39,011 nucleotides of DNA. It comes from an uncultured Coriobacteriaceae bacterium (GTDB taxonomy: Bacteria; Actinomycetota; Coriobacteriia; Coriobacteriales; Atopobiaceae). Shown one piece after another: positions 1 to 7,969 of this stretch. The stretch covers positions 1 through 39,011 of the forward strand of contig CACZFB010000050.1 of assembly GCA_902780305.1 (NCBI GenBank), read 5' to 3'. Every line of letters starts with the position of its first letter. Position 1 is the stretch's first letter. The notes below the pieces were generated by a model. The model had not been told where the DNA came from. It ran no database searches and saw only the letters and a program-made list of their open reading frames with translations. A program made the position numbers and the translations under genes.

Positions 1-113
1 GAAGCCACCATGCTAACCCACGACCGCCGGCGAGGCGCGTGTCGGCAGGCGGGGCTTCCCTCCCTTTCCGTCTTGCGATGGGCATATTGTCTTTGATTGG
101 CCTGCACGCACGA

Positions 114-521
114 TCAGCCGATAACGAGCACCAGGAGCACACCCACGTAGGCCACCAGCTTTACCAAGGGAAACGCACTTACCTTCTTGCTCAGCTTAAA
201 TACCACCGAGAACAGCGAGAAGAGCGTGAACCCCACGGCGTAATATCGTGCCGGGGTATTGATCGCGCACAGAATCGACCAGGCGGCCACCCCCTGGGCC
301 ACACCCACCAGCATGGTGACCAATCCCATGGTTCGCGCAAAGCGCTCTAGTCTGCCTTCCTCGGTGAGTCTTGCGACCAAGCGATCCGACAGCTCAACGG
401 GGTTGAGCTGTCTCTTGCCAAAAAGATAGAGCGCGCCCGTAACGATGCTGAACACGCACAGCAGCGCATAGAAGGCCCCGCATGCCAAGAGCGCGATGTG
501 GTTAGTCGCCAATTCAATCAC
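114..521 (-). CDS. Small integral membrane protein, function unknown
   Basis: The 135-residue protein is hydrophobic, with about four predicted membrane segments (roughly residues 8-33, 62-85, 88-108 and 116-134). A charged stretch around residues 34-60 lies between the first two. I recognise no catalytic motif and cannot name a family with confidence. The ATG at 521 overlaps the stop codon of the upstream oxidoreductase gene (ATGA arrangement), so the two are probably translationally coupled. The protein may be a membrane partner of that oxidoreductase, or simply a passenger in the operon. The upstream gene is broken, so this gene may now be expressed poorly. The downstream 113 bases to the window edge show no further gene. 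Confidence 0.75.
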   Translation of the reverse strand: MIELATNHIALLACGAFYALLCVFSIVTGALYLFGKRQLNPVELSDRLVARLTEEGRLERFARTMGLVTMLVGVAQGVAAWSILCAINTPARYYAVGFTLFSLFSVVFKLSKKVSAFPLVKLVAYVGVLLVLVIG

Positions 522-2304
522 CTCGACTGTCTTTCAGCGACGATGCACGGGGATGCGACGAGCAGGTCGCAGGTCAGTGTCTCGCGGATGCCGTCGTGTT
601 CCACCGTCACCGACTCAAGACGCGCCGTGCCACGAACGCTTGTTACGTGTGTGCAGCATTGTAGAGCGATACCCCGCGCCGCAAGCTCGTCCACCAGCTC
701 GTCCGAGCCCATGGGCGTAGCGTCCGTCTCCAACACGATCTCAACGACAACACCGGCATCGGCCATGGCCAGCGTCGCACGTAGCGCGAGGTCGTGCGTC
801 CCCCATACCACGGCTCTCCGGCCCGGCAAGCGGCCCGTCACGCCAAGAAGTCCGAGCACCTGCAGAGCTGAGCAAACCCCAGCCGGTCGTGTGCCCGCAA
901 TGCCAAGGGCGCCCGAGCCAATCTCTCGCATACCACGAGCGTCGAGGTCCGCACGCGCCGTTTGCGCAAGCTCCGCACACCGCGCGACAAGGGCATCATG
1001 GACATCGCGCGACTGCCCCGCCGCCAAACCGGAACCCTGCAGACGCCTTTGCTCGTCAAACGCCTGATCGCCGAGCTCACGCTGCACGATTTGCATAATG
1101 CGCGCCGTGCAACGCCCACCGTGGCACGGTCCCATGGTGGCACCCGTGCGCCACCTGATGGCGTCGAGCGACTTGACGGGAAGCCCACGGTGCAGCACAT
1201 CCACGATCTCGCCCTCGCTCACGTGACAGCATGCACACACAGGAACGCCGTACAACGGGTTCTGCGCAATGAGTTCCGCCTGGCTCCGCTCATCCATCAT
1301 CACGAGCAGGGGTGCAGGAACGCGCACAGGATCGAAGTCGGGGTTCTTGGCCACCCCAAGCCGATCTGCTACCAGGTGCGCCAGATCGGTCGCAATGGCC
1401 GGGGCGCTCGCGAGTCCCGGAGAGTCGATGCAGGCGGCATTGAAGAAGCCCGGAACGTCGGGCGCCTCCCCCACGATGAAGTCGCCCTCCCCCGCCGCGT
1501 TCGTCGCCCGCAGGCCAGCATACGTGGCGATCACCTGCTCATCCGAGACCTCTGGCCACGTGCGACGTGCACGCTCGAGCACCTCGTGCAAACCCTCGGC
1601 AGAGGTGGCGAGGTCGTCCTTGTCATCCGCTGGCGTCGCGTTGGGTCCCACAAAGATGTTGCCAAAGATTACCGGTGAGACCAGTACACCCTTACCCGCG
1701 ACGCTGGGCGCCTGAAACATGGTGTGTCCAAACGTCCCGGCAAGCGCGTTGTGATACAGCAGGTATTCGCCTTTTACGGGAGCGATTTCCAACGCATGTG
1801 CACTCACCAGGTTGTTTATCTCGTCCGCGCGCACGCCCAGGTGAGTCCGTATGGATCGCATATGCCACTGGTCGGCACATTGAGCGCAGCAAGGGCGTTG
1901 GGAGAGACATTTGGCTCCATACGCCGCAGCTCTTCGGCCCCCACAATCGAGACTCCCGCGACGCCATTAGCCTGCGCCCGCTCGAGGAGAGCCTCGAGCG
2001 TCGCCAGCTCGTCCTCATTAAACGCAAGCACGAGCGCCCCGTTACGGTAGAAGCCAAAGCCAAGCTCACGCTGCCACTGCTCGAAGAGCACCGATCCCGC
2101 AACGTTATACTTTGCCTTGAGGGTGCCCGGCAGCGGATCATAGCCCGCGTGCACAATCCCAGAGTTTGCTCTGGTCGCCCCGCAGGCCAAGTCCAACCCC
2201 GCCTCCAACACGAGCACCCGTAAATCGAAGCGTGCGAGCTCACGCGCCGTCGTTGCCCCAATGACTCCCGCACCGATTACGATAACGTCGTATTCTCCCT
2301 GCAT
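518..2304 (-). pseudogene. GlpA-like FAD oxidoreductase with BFD-type 2Fe-2S domain, broken by internal deletion and frameshift
   Basis: The N-terminal piece starts at ATG 2304, just after a GGGGGAGGG ribosome site. It carries the FAD Rossmann motif [12 protein letters not shown], a [16 protein letters not shown] segment and a GLT motif, then stops near 1816. The second piece overlaps it in another frame. It resumes at [18 protein letters not shown] and GKGVLVSPVIFGNIFVGP, both FAD-domain motifs, followed by a BFD-like [2Fe-2S] domain (VCACCHVSEGEI and CHGGRC). In this family (anaerobic GlpA and LhgO relatives) about 60 residues normally separate GLT-A from the GVxADE motif. That part is missing at about 1826-1845 and the frame changes there. 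After the Fe-S domain comes a GlpB/HcnB-like NAD(FAD) module (GIAGTRPAG) whose expected glycine-rich loop is degenerate (VVWGTHDLALRA). The gene would have coded for flavin-dependent oxidation of a hydroxy acid or glycerol phosphate, but the exact substrate cannot be read. Confidence 0.85.
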
Positions 2305-2340
2305 GGACCCTCCCCCGCTCGCCTTTGTCTTGTGCATAGC

Positions 2341-3255
2341 CTAAACGCGCTCCAAAAAAGCGGATACGGTCGCGCGATACTCTTCGGGCGCCACCAACAC
2401 GGACTCTGCATGGTCCGCGCCGGCAACGTAGTGGAGCTCGCGCATTCCCGCAGCCCGGTCGTAGAGCTCCCGCGCGCTCTGGGGTGGAACCGTGTTGTCG
2501 GCATCACCCTGCACGAACAGAATCGGCACGGTGTTGCCGTCCAAGCGATCGATGGGGCGCATGTCGTCTATGGAATAGCCGTAGAGCACGCGAATGCCCA
2601 CGTTGGCAAAGTCAACGAGGAATTCTGGCAGATGCATCGTCTTGAGCTTTTGCCGCAAGACGCTCCGCACGTCGGTAAACGCGCAGTCCGACACGGCAAA
2701 GTCGACCTCCGGCCTCAGCGCCAGCGCCTCAATCGTGGTAGAGCCGCCCAGAGACTCGCCATGGAGGCCCAGCTGGCTGATGTTGGGATAGCGCGTGCGC
2801 GTGTCCTTGATCAGCTCCACGAGGTCCTTGCCCTCGATGATGCCATAGGTGGTATGCGTGGGCTCGTCCTCGCCGTGCCCGCGCATGTCGTACACGATGC
2901 AGTTATACCCGAGGTCAAGGTACATCGGCACGTACTTAAGACACCCAATGTGGTTGTCCGTGTTCCCGTGTGTAAGAATCACGTAGCGGTCCGTAGGTTG
3001 CGGGTTCTTGAGCAGCTCCGTGTGCAGTTGGTATCCCTCGTAACCGCTTACTAGGTAATCATTCTTTTCGAGTCCCTCGTAGAAGCTCGTGTCGTAGCGA
3101 TCCGACTGCCACTCCCAGGCCTCCTGCAAGGTCGGACGCTTTCCGTTCATCACGAAGTGTGCGAGCAACAGCGATACCACGCACACCAACACGGCCAATA
3201 CCGCCACAACAGCAAGCGCTATGCTCATTCTCTTTCCGCCTCCCGGCTTTGCCAT
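2341..3255 (-). CDS. Membrane-anchored alpha/beta hydrolase
   Basis: The 304-residue protein has one N-terminal membrane helix (about residues 12-34), then an alpha/beta-hydrolase domain that probably lies outside the membrane. Visible motifs are THGNTDN (the oxyanion region), the nucleophile elbow HGESLGGST, an acid in GDADNTVPP and the histidine in GADHAES, so the catalytic triad is complete. It resembles the YqkD-type serine hydrolases (peptidase S9/S15-like), whose natural substrates are mostly unknown. ATG 3255 has a weak GAGG site 4 bases upstream. An internal ATG at 3228 follows GGGAGG and could be the true start, which would shorten the tail before the helix by nine residues. It lies 36 bases upstream of the broken oxidoreductase, on the same strand. 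Confidence 0.88.
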   Translation of the reverse strand: MAKPGGGKRMSIALAVVAVLAVLVCVVSLLLAHFVMNGKRPTLQEAWEWQSDRYDTSFYEGLEKNDYLVSGYEGYQLHTELLKNPQPTDRYVILTHGNTDNHIGCLKYVPMYLDLGYNCIVYDMRGHGEDEPTHTTYGIIEGKDLVELIKDTRTRYPNISQLGLHGESLGGSTTIEALALRPEVDFAVSDCAFTDVRSVLRQKLKTMHLPEFLVDFANVGIRVLYGYSIDDMRPIDRLDGNTVPILFVQGDADNTVPPQSARELYDRAAGMRELHYVAGADHAESVLVAPEEYRATVSAFLERV

Positions 3256-3344
3256 GCCGCCTCACTCGCAATCCTTATTCTCGACCGTCGAGCACAGAGT
3301 ATACCGTACCGCCAACCACGCTAACCCATCGAAGCACCCTGGAG

Positions 3345-3427
3345 CGCCCGCCGATCAAAGGGGGTTACCCCCATTGATATGCCGCTTGCGGCAATCAATT
3401 GGGGGTAACCCCCTTTGATCGGCGGGC
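3345..3427. repeat. Long near-perfect hairpin of the GGGGGTTACCCCC repeat family
   Basis: Two arms of about 41 bases (3345-3385 and 3388-3427) are almost perfect reverse complements. Each contains the core ATCAA(A/T)GGGGGT.ACCCCC. It sits in the intergenic region between two divergently transcribed genes, so it is not simply a terminator. It belongs with the palindromes at 7741, 12516 and 33031. Confidence 0.8.
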
Positions 3428-3458
3428 GTGACCGTCGGTCGGCCGCTCGCGCAAACAC

Positions 3459-3489
3459 TTGACTTAAACCATGGTTTAAGTCTCACAAT
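3459..3489 (+). promoter_or_regulatory. MerR-type promoter with perfect 22-bp operator palindrome, for the flavodoxin gene
   Basis: A -35 element TTGACT (3459-3464) and a -10-like CACAAT (3484-3489) are separated by 19 bases. The spacer is occupied by a perfect 22-bp palindrome at 3461-3482, centred on CCATGG. A 19-bp spacer with a central dyad is the hallmark of promoters that MerR-family regulators activate by DNA twisting. The flavodoxin start lies 39 bases downstream. No MerR gene is visible nearby, so the regulator must be encoded elsewhere. Confidence 0.7.
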
Positions 3490-3527
3490 CTTCTTCATAG
3501 CAAGCATAACCAGAAAGGAAGGTTGCC

Positions 3528-4010
3528 ATGAGCAAGACCTTGGTGGCGTACTTTAGCGCCAGCGGAACCACGGAGCAGGTTGCCCAGGATTTGGCCGCAG
3601 CCACGGGGGCCGACCTGTTTTGCATCAAGCCCGCCCAGCCCTACACGAGTGCGGACCTCAACTGGCAAAACAAGGCAAGTCGCTCGTCGATCGAGATGAA
3701 TGACGAGACATGCCGGCCAGACCTCGCGAATGCAGCTCCAAACATGGACGGTTACCAGACGGTGTTCGTAGGCTTTCCCGTATGGTGGTACGTCGAGCCG
3801 CACATTATCGATACCTTCCTGGAGTCCTGTGACTTTGCAGGCAAGACAGTCGTTCCCTTTGCTACAAGTGGTGGCAGCGGATTGGGACGTGCCCCGCAGC
3901 GCATGCAGGCACTCGTGCCTGGCGCAAAGGTGCTCTCGGGTGGCGTGCTCAATGGCCGCCCCTCGCGAGCCAAGCTCGCCTCGTGGGCCAGCGGAGCATT
4001 GGAGGCATAA
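3528..4010 (+). CDS. Flavodoxin family protein
   Basis: The 160-residue protein begins with the beta-strand and phosphate-binding loop of the flavodoxin fold, FSASGTTEQVA (residues 9-19), which binds the FMN phosphate. It also contains VGFPVWWYVEPHIIDTFLES and a later PFATSGGSG loop, which are the typical positions that cradle the flavin ring in the long-loop-lacking Flavodoxin_4 group. It probably acts as a small cytoplasmic electron carrier or quinone/nitro-type reductase. The start is supported by AAAGGAAGG 5 to 13 bases upstream. The preceding promoter looks MerR-regulated, which suggests induction by a thiol-reactive, redox or aldehyde-type signal. The gene is monocistronic and converges on the alcohol dehydrogenase gene. 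Confidence 0.92.
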   Translation: MSKTLVAYFSASGTTEQVAQDLAAATGADLFCIKPAQPYTSADLNWQNKASRSSIEMNDETCRPDLANAAPNMDGYQTVFVGFPVWWYVEPHIIDTFLESCDFAGKTVVPFATSGGSGLGRAPQRMQALVPGAKVLSGGVLNGRPSRAKLASWASGALEA

Positions 4011-4070
4011 ACGTTCCCCGTCATCGTGGGCGTCATGACTCAAAAGATCGTTGATCGAAAATTGGTAGAC

Positions 4071-4113
4071 GGACCTCGTTGTGCCCGTAGCTTCGATGGG
4101 CGCAACGAGGTCC
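4071..4113. terminator. Hairpin between convergent genes
   Basis: GGACCTCGTTG (4071-4081) pairs with CAACGAGGTCC (4103-4113), and further pairing occurs inside. The hairpin lies midway between the convergent flavodoxin and alcohol dehydrogenase genes and could end transcription from both. A T-rich run follows only weakly on the minus-strand side. Confidence 0.55.
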
Positions 4114-4154
4114 GCATCACGATTCTTGGCTAGACGTATGGTATTGCGTCCCGC

Positions 4155-5369
4155 TTAGAAGTCCACGACCTTGTCGTTGTAGACGCAGTCGAGCAGACGC
4201 TCCATCTCCTCGGGCGTCGGCTGGCGCGGGTTGGAGCCAGTGCAGGCATCGGCAATCGCGTTGACGGCGACCTGCGGAGCCTTCTGGAAGAACTCCTCCT
4301 CGTCGATGATCGAGGTTGCAGACTTCACGCCGCCCTGGCCGTAGTTCTTAATGCCCTGCGGAATGTCGATCTTGTCGTTAAGGTCGCGAATCATCTGCAC
4401 GAGCGCCTCGACGAGCTCCTCCTCGGTCGCACCCTCCAGGTGGAAGACCTCCTTGGCAATGTAGGCATAGCGGCTGCGAGCGCGATCGTCCTTGGCGTTG
4501 AACTGGATGACCTTGCCCAGGTACATGGCGTTGGCACAACCATGGATGATGTGCCCACCGCTAAAGGCCGCACCGGTCTTGTGGGCCATGGAGTGCACGA
4601 TGCCCAGAAGGCCGCTGGAGAAGGCGATGCCGGCGATGCACTGCGCGTCGTGCATGTGCTTGCGGGCCTCCTTGTCGCCGGTATAGCTCTTGGGCAGCCA
4701 CTCGACAATCTGGCGCATGGCATACAGCGCGTTGGCGTCGGTGTAGGGACTGGCAGCCGTCGAGACGTAGGCTTCGATGGCATGGGTCAGCGCATCCATG
4801 CCGGTGTGCGCGCACAGCTTGGCAGGCATGGTATACGTGATCTCGGGGTCGACGATGGCGACGTCGGGGGTAATCTCGAAGTCGGCGATGGGATACTTGA
4901 TGCCATGCTCGTAGTTCGTGATGATCGAGAATGCCGTGACCTCGGTAGCCGTGCCACTCGTGGAGCTAATGGCGCAGAACTTGGCCTTGGTGCGTAGCTT
5001 GGGCAGGCCAAACACGACGCACATGTCCTCGAAGGTGGTCTCGGGATACTCGTACTTGATCCACATGGCCTTGGCCGCGTCGATGGGTGAGCCGCCACCA
5101 ATGGCGACGATCCAGTCGGGCTGGAACTTGGCCATGGCCTCGGCACCCTTCATTACGGTCTCCACGCTGGGATCGGACTCGACGCCCTCAAACAGCTCGA
5201 CCTCCATGCCCGCGGCCTTGAGGTCCTCCTCGAGCTCGCCGAGAAAGCCGCCGCGACGCATACTGGAGCCACCCGACACGATCATGGCACGACTGCCCTT
5301 AAAGTTCTTCACCTCGTGGCGAGCTCCCTCACCAAAGTACAGGTCGCGCGGATTGGTAAAACGTCCCAT
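4155..5369 (-). CDS. Iron-containing alcohol dehydrogenase
   Basis: The 404-residue protein is a group III (iron-activated) NAD(P)-dependent alcohol dehydrogenase. It shows the nucleotide loop GGGSPIDAAKAMW, the serine/threonine-rich SSTSGTATEVTAFS segment, and iron-binding motifs DALTHAIEAYVS, HSMAHKTGAAF and GGHIIHGCANAMYL with the conserved histidines. The closest pattern is the alcohol dehydrogenase half of AdhE, here standing alone. It would reduce aldehydes to alcohols with NADH, a fermentation end step, in the cytoplasm. I chose ATG 5369 (GAAAGGA about 10 bases upstream, and the family N terminus GRFTNPRDLYFGEGA) over an in-frame start 57 bases further upstream. A short inverted repeat TACAAA/TTTGTA lies just upstream (5399-5415) and might be an operator. 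Confidence 0.93.
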   Translation of the reverse strand: MGRFTNPRDLYFGEGARHEVKNFKGSRAMIVSGGSSMRRGGFLGELEEDLKAAGMEVELFEGVESDPSVETVMKGAEAMAKFQPDWIVAIGGGSPIDAAKAMWIKYEYPETTFEDMCVVFGLPKLRTKAKFCAISSTSGTATEVTAFSIITNYEHGIKYPIADFEITPDVAIVDPEITYTMPAKLCAHTGMDALTHAIEAYVSTAASPYTDANALYAMRQIVEWLPKSYTGDKEARKHMHDAQCIAGIAFSSGLLGIVHSMAHKTGAAFSGGHIIHGCANAMYLGKVIQFNAKDDRARSRYAYIAKEVFHLEGATEEELVEALVQMIRDLNDKIDIPQGIKNYGQGGVKSATSIIDEEEFFQKAPQVAVNAIADACTGSNPRQPTPEEMERLLDCVYNDKVVDF

Positions 5370-5436
5370 ATGATGCCGTCCTTTCTTGAACCAACTCGTA
5401 CAAATGCGTTTTGTATCGTACCTCACTTGCGCGTGG

Positions 5437-5505
5437 GAAAAGGGGCCAAACCCCTTTTCTCACTTTGCCCCATACATGTGATGAGGGGTCTGGCCCCTTT
5501 TCTCA
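5437..5505. repeat. Pair of REP-like palindromes of the AAAAGGGG..CCCCTTTT type
   Basis: GAAAAGGGG/CCCCTTTTC forms the first palindrome (5437-5459). AGGGG(TCTGG)CCCCT with flanking TTTTCTC forms the second (5484-5505). On the minus strand the two units are direct repeats starting GAGAAAAGGGG. This type of palindrome is widespread in bacteria and is often associated with REP-type transposases. The 3' end of the thymidine kinase reading frame runs into the element. Confidence 0.75.
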
Positions 5506-6074
5506 GGCTGACGTTGCAGCATGCCCTGCTTGTGGTGCTTGCGACACACGCTCACATACGAGTCGTTGCCACCAAGCTGCACCTGGCTCCCCTCGGTTAT
5601 CATTCTGCCGGTGGCATCGAACCGCGCCACGCAGGTGGCCGCGCGACCGCACCAACACACCGTCTTGACTTCCTCTATAACGTCCGCCCACGCCATGAGC
5701 CAGAGCGAGCCCTCGAAGAGGTTGCGTTGGAAATCGGTCCTCAGGCCATAGCAAATAACGGGAATGTCGTAGTCGTCCACGATGTCGGTGAGCCGAGCAA
5801 CCTGCTCCTTGGTGCAAAACTGTGCCTCGTCCACAATAACGCAGTCAAAGCCGGACAGCTCGTCCTCCCCCATCGCCACAAGCCGCTCCACGGTGATGCA
5901 TGGACGAGAGATGCCAATGCGTGACGCCATGACCCCGTTTCCGTCGCGGTCGTCAAGCGACGGCTTCGCGAGCAACGCCCGCTGGCCCTTCTCCTCGTAG
6001 TTGTACGCCACCATAAGGGCGTTGGCCGTCTTCGAGCTTCCCATTGACCCATAGCGGAAGAAGAGCCTCGCCAT
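5460..6074 (-). CDS. tdk: Thymidine kinase
   Basis: The 204-residue protein is a type II thymidine kinase, which phosphorylates thymidine to dTMP with ATP in the salvage pathway. The P-loop GSMGSSKTANAL lies at residues 9-20, and the magnesium-binding/Walker B region is DCVIVDEAQFC. A lasso loop follows YGLRTDF, and the structural zinc site is made by VCWCG and the later VCRKHH. Length is normal for the family. The last dozen residues (..RGQTPHHMYGAK) are encoded by a REP-like palindromic repeat, so the natural C terminus has probably been replaced by repeat sequence. The start ATG 6074 has AAAGG 3-7 bases upstream. It is the last gene of the minus-strand block. Confidence 0.95.
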   Translation of the reverse strand: MARLFFRYGSMGSSKTANALMVAYNYEEKGQRALLAKPSLDDRDGNGVMASRIGISRPCITVERLVAMGEDELSGFDCVIVDEAQFCTKEQVARLTDIVDDYDIPVICYGLRTDFQRNLFEGSLWLMAWADVIEEVKTVCWCGRAATCVARFDATGRMITEGSQVQLGGNDSYVSVCRKHHKQGMLQRQPEKRGQTPHHMYGAK

Positions 6075-6149
6075 GCCTTTGCCTTTCGCGCGCGTCCCTC
6101 ACATCACGCACAGTATACGACAAGGCCCGTACGTCGATGCTATACCTGG

Positions 6150-6172
6150 ACAAAGGGGACAGTCCCCTTTGT
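6150..6172. repeat. REP-like palindrome ACAAAGGGGAC/GTCCCCTTTGT
   Basis: A perfect palindrome with 11-bp arms and a one-base centre lies between the divergent thymidine kinase and TPR-protein genes. A T-run does not follow, so it is better explained as a dispersed repeat than as a terminator. A TATAGT-containing stretch at 6212-6224 just downstream could hold the promoter of the plus-strand cluster. Confidence 0.75.
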
Positions 6173-6265
6173 TCAGCGGAAGGAATGCACGACCTCGCGC
6201 GTCACTTCGCCTATAGTTATAGTATTGCAACAGACGAACGGCAACCGAACGGGCGGAGGGTAGCA

Positions 6266-6793
6266 ATGCACTTGGAGCACGGGTCTCATAATCACGACAA
6301 GCCAATGAGTCCCCAAGATGCCGTGCGCTCGCTGCTCGTGCTGGCACAGGTCGCACAAAATGCCGCCGACTACGAGTCGGCGGCCGAGGCATACGCAAGC
6401 GCGCTCGAAATCGAGCCGAACGTAGTCGCCCTGTACAACCTGGGTAGCTTTTACGCGCGGGGCCTCGGGGTGCGACAGGACTTCGTGGAGGCGGCACGGC
6501 TGTTTCATCAGGCGGACCTTCGGGGAAACGACAAGGCTGGAAAGCTGTGCGGCAAGTGTATGTTCGACTACGCTCACAACGACATGTTCGGCAAGACGCC
6601 TGCTCAGCTCTACGCCTCAATGGCCGTGTTTGTCTCGCGCGTCTTCCCCGAGGCGGCAAACCCTAGGCTCGAGGCGCGCAATGGCCTGCTCGCCATCGCC
6701 AACACCTTTCGTGCTAAGGGTGACGACGACAACGCGGAGCGGTTTCGCCTTGCCGCCGAATATGGCAACGCCATGCATGGCATAGACTCGTAG
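6266..6793 (+). CDS. TPR/Sel1-like repeat protein
   Basis: I place the start at ATG 6266, because GGAGGG lies 5 bases upstream; this gives 175 residues. The protein starts with a short His-rich tail (MHLEHGSHNHDKPM). It then has paired helices of TPR type: SLLVLAQVAQNAADYESAAE, and a Sel1-like unit ALYNLGSFYARGLGVRQDFVEAARLFHQA. A later helical stretch follows, with a NAERFRLAAEYGNA pair near the end. Such repeats make protein-protein contacts and have no catalytic role. There is no signal peptide or membrane segment. It is the first gene of a same-strand run that continues with the esterase gene 21 bases downstream, so it is probably co-transcribed with it and may act as an adaptor for it. 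No specific partner can be read from the sequence. Confidence 0.82.
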   Translation: MHLEHGSHNHDKPMSPQDAVRSLLVLAQVAQNAADYESAAEAYASALEIEPNVVALYNLGSFYARGLGVRQDFVEAARLFHQADLRGNDKAGKLCGKCMFDYAHNDMFGKTPAQLYASMAVFVSRVFPEAANPRLEARNGLLAIANTFRAKGDDDNAERFRLAAEYGNAMHGIDS

Positions 6794-6814
6794 TGCAAGG
6801 AAGGGAGCAAACAC

Positions 6815-7705
6815 ATGAACCCCATACTGCAGTGGTTCAGCACCAAGGGCAAGGATTTGATGGCAGAGGTTATCTCCACGAAGACGGTCGAGCACCCCTT
6901 GCCAGATGACCTCGAACTCCTTGCCGACCTTGCCTACCAGGGCCCGGACGGCGCGTCACTCGCCGCCGACGTCTATCGTCCCAAGGAAACGTCAGCGGAA
7001 CCATTTCCCATTGCGGTATTCGTACACGGTGGTGGCTTCTTCGTGGGCAGCCGCAAGGCCAACCGTGAATTCGCCGAGCTTTTGGCCGAACGAGGATACG
7101 TGGTGTTCGTTCCCGAGTATCGCCTCATCGACCAGGCGGATGGCATCGGCGCGATTTCGGACATCTGTGCCGGTCTCTCGTATCTAGCCACTCACGCATC
7201 CGATTTCGGCGGAGACCTTACCCACATCCTGATGATAGGCGAAAGTGCCGGCGGGTATCTGGCGCTCTACGCAACCGCGCTCCTCAGATCTCCGCTGCTT
7301 CAGCAGGTGCTTGATATCGAGGTTCCTCGTGTGTCGATGCGCGGACTCGCAAGCTTTGGCGGCATGCTCTATACGACTGGGAACGACCCAATTGGCCTCG
7401 TATATCGCCGGGACATGTATGGCGAGCGCCTCCGCGCTGCAAGCTTTAAGGACCTGATGAATCCCGAAGATCCAAGAGTCGAGACGAGCTTGCCTCCCGT
7501 GCTACAGGTAACAAGCGGGGCAGACTTCCTCAAGTCCTATACGCTGCGCTACAACAAGGCGCTTGCGATGGCGGGTCACGACCATCGGCTCATCTACTAC
7601 AGGAAGGGCAAGGAACTTACGCATGCCTTCCCCTCACTCCGTCCCGAGCTCCCGCAGAGCAGGGAGGTACTCAGCGAGCTCGACTCTTGGTTCAGGAGAC
7701 TCTAG
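6815..7705 (+). CDS. Alpha/beta hydrolase (HSL/BD-FAE-like esterase)
   Basis: The 296-residue protein has the HGGG oxyanion motif at residues 71-74, the nucleophile elbow GESAG with Ser144, an acid near Asp237 (SGADFLKSY) and a histidine near 270 (THAFP). This is a complete triad of the hormone-sensitive-lipase-like esterase family, which hydrolyses short-chain carboxylic esters. There is no signal peptide, so it should be cytoplasmic. GGAAGGGAG precedes ATG 6815 by 7 bases. Its C-terminal half is clearly related to the N-terminal domain of the large fusion two genes downstream: both contain DLMNPE or ELMNPE, then LPP-(V/T)-F/L-VTS and YTL-YN/HK. The two esterases therefore probably arose by duplication and may act on related substrates. 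Confidence 0.9.
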   Translation: MNPILQWFSTKGKDLMAEVISTKTVEHPLPDDLELLADLAYQGPDGASLAADVYRPKETSAEPFPIAVFVHGGGFFVGSRKANREFAELLAERGYVVFVPEYRLIDQADGIGAISDICAGLSYLATHASDFGGDLTHILMIGESAGGYLALYATALLRSPLLQQVLDIEVPRVSMRGLASFGGMLYTTGNDPIGLVYRRDMYGERLRAASFKDLMNPEDPRVETSLPPVLQVTSGADFLKSYTLRYNKALAMAGHDHRLIYYRKGKELTHAFPSLRPELPQSREVLSELDSWFRRL

Positions 7706-7740
7706 CCATTGGCTTTGCTCCTCCTTCTCACGGGCTGGCA

Positions 7741-7772
7741 GCCCATCAACGGGCTTACCCCCGTTGATGGGC
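7741..7772. repeat. Hairpin of the ATCAA..TTGAT repeat family, possibly also a terminator
   Basis: GCCCATCAACGGG (7741-7753) and CCCGTTGATGGGC (7760-7772) are perfect 13-base arms with a 6-base loop, 35 bases after the esterase stop. It is preceded by CACGGGCTGGC (7729-7739), a box that also precedes other members of this family. No T-run follows, so termination would be Rho-assisted at best. Confidence 0.7.
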
Positions 7773-7969
7773 GTACATATTCTGGTCAATCCGTGCACCG
7801 ATAATGAAAACAAATAATGACGCATACTGGTTTCTGTTTATCGTGGCATCGCGTAAGTGCAATAATAGCTTTTGAGTCTTACCATCTCGCCTATTCCGAG
7901 TGACCATGCATGGTGGGCTGTTGGCGACCCCAGACAAAGAGCATGCCCCCCAGGAAAGGAGCCATCCAC

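Noticed and set aside
4391..5146. Long open frames antisense or out of frame to the alcohol dehydrogenase gene
   Set aside because: High GC content leaves many frames open. These show Arg/Pro/Ser-rich compositions and no family motif, while the dehydrogenase frame is unmistakable.
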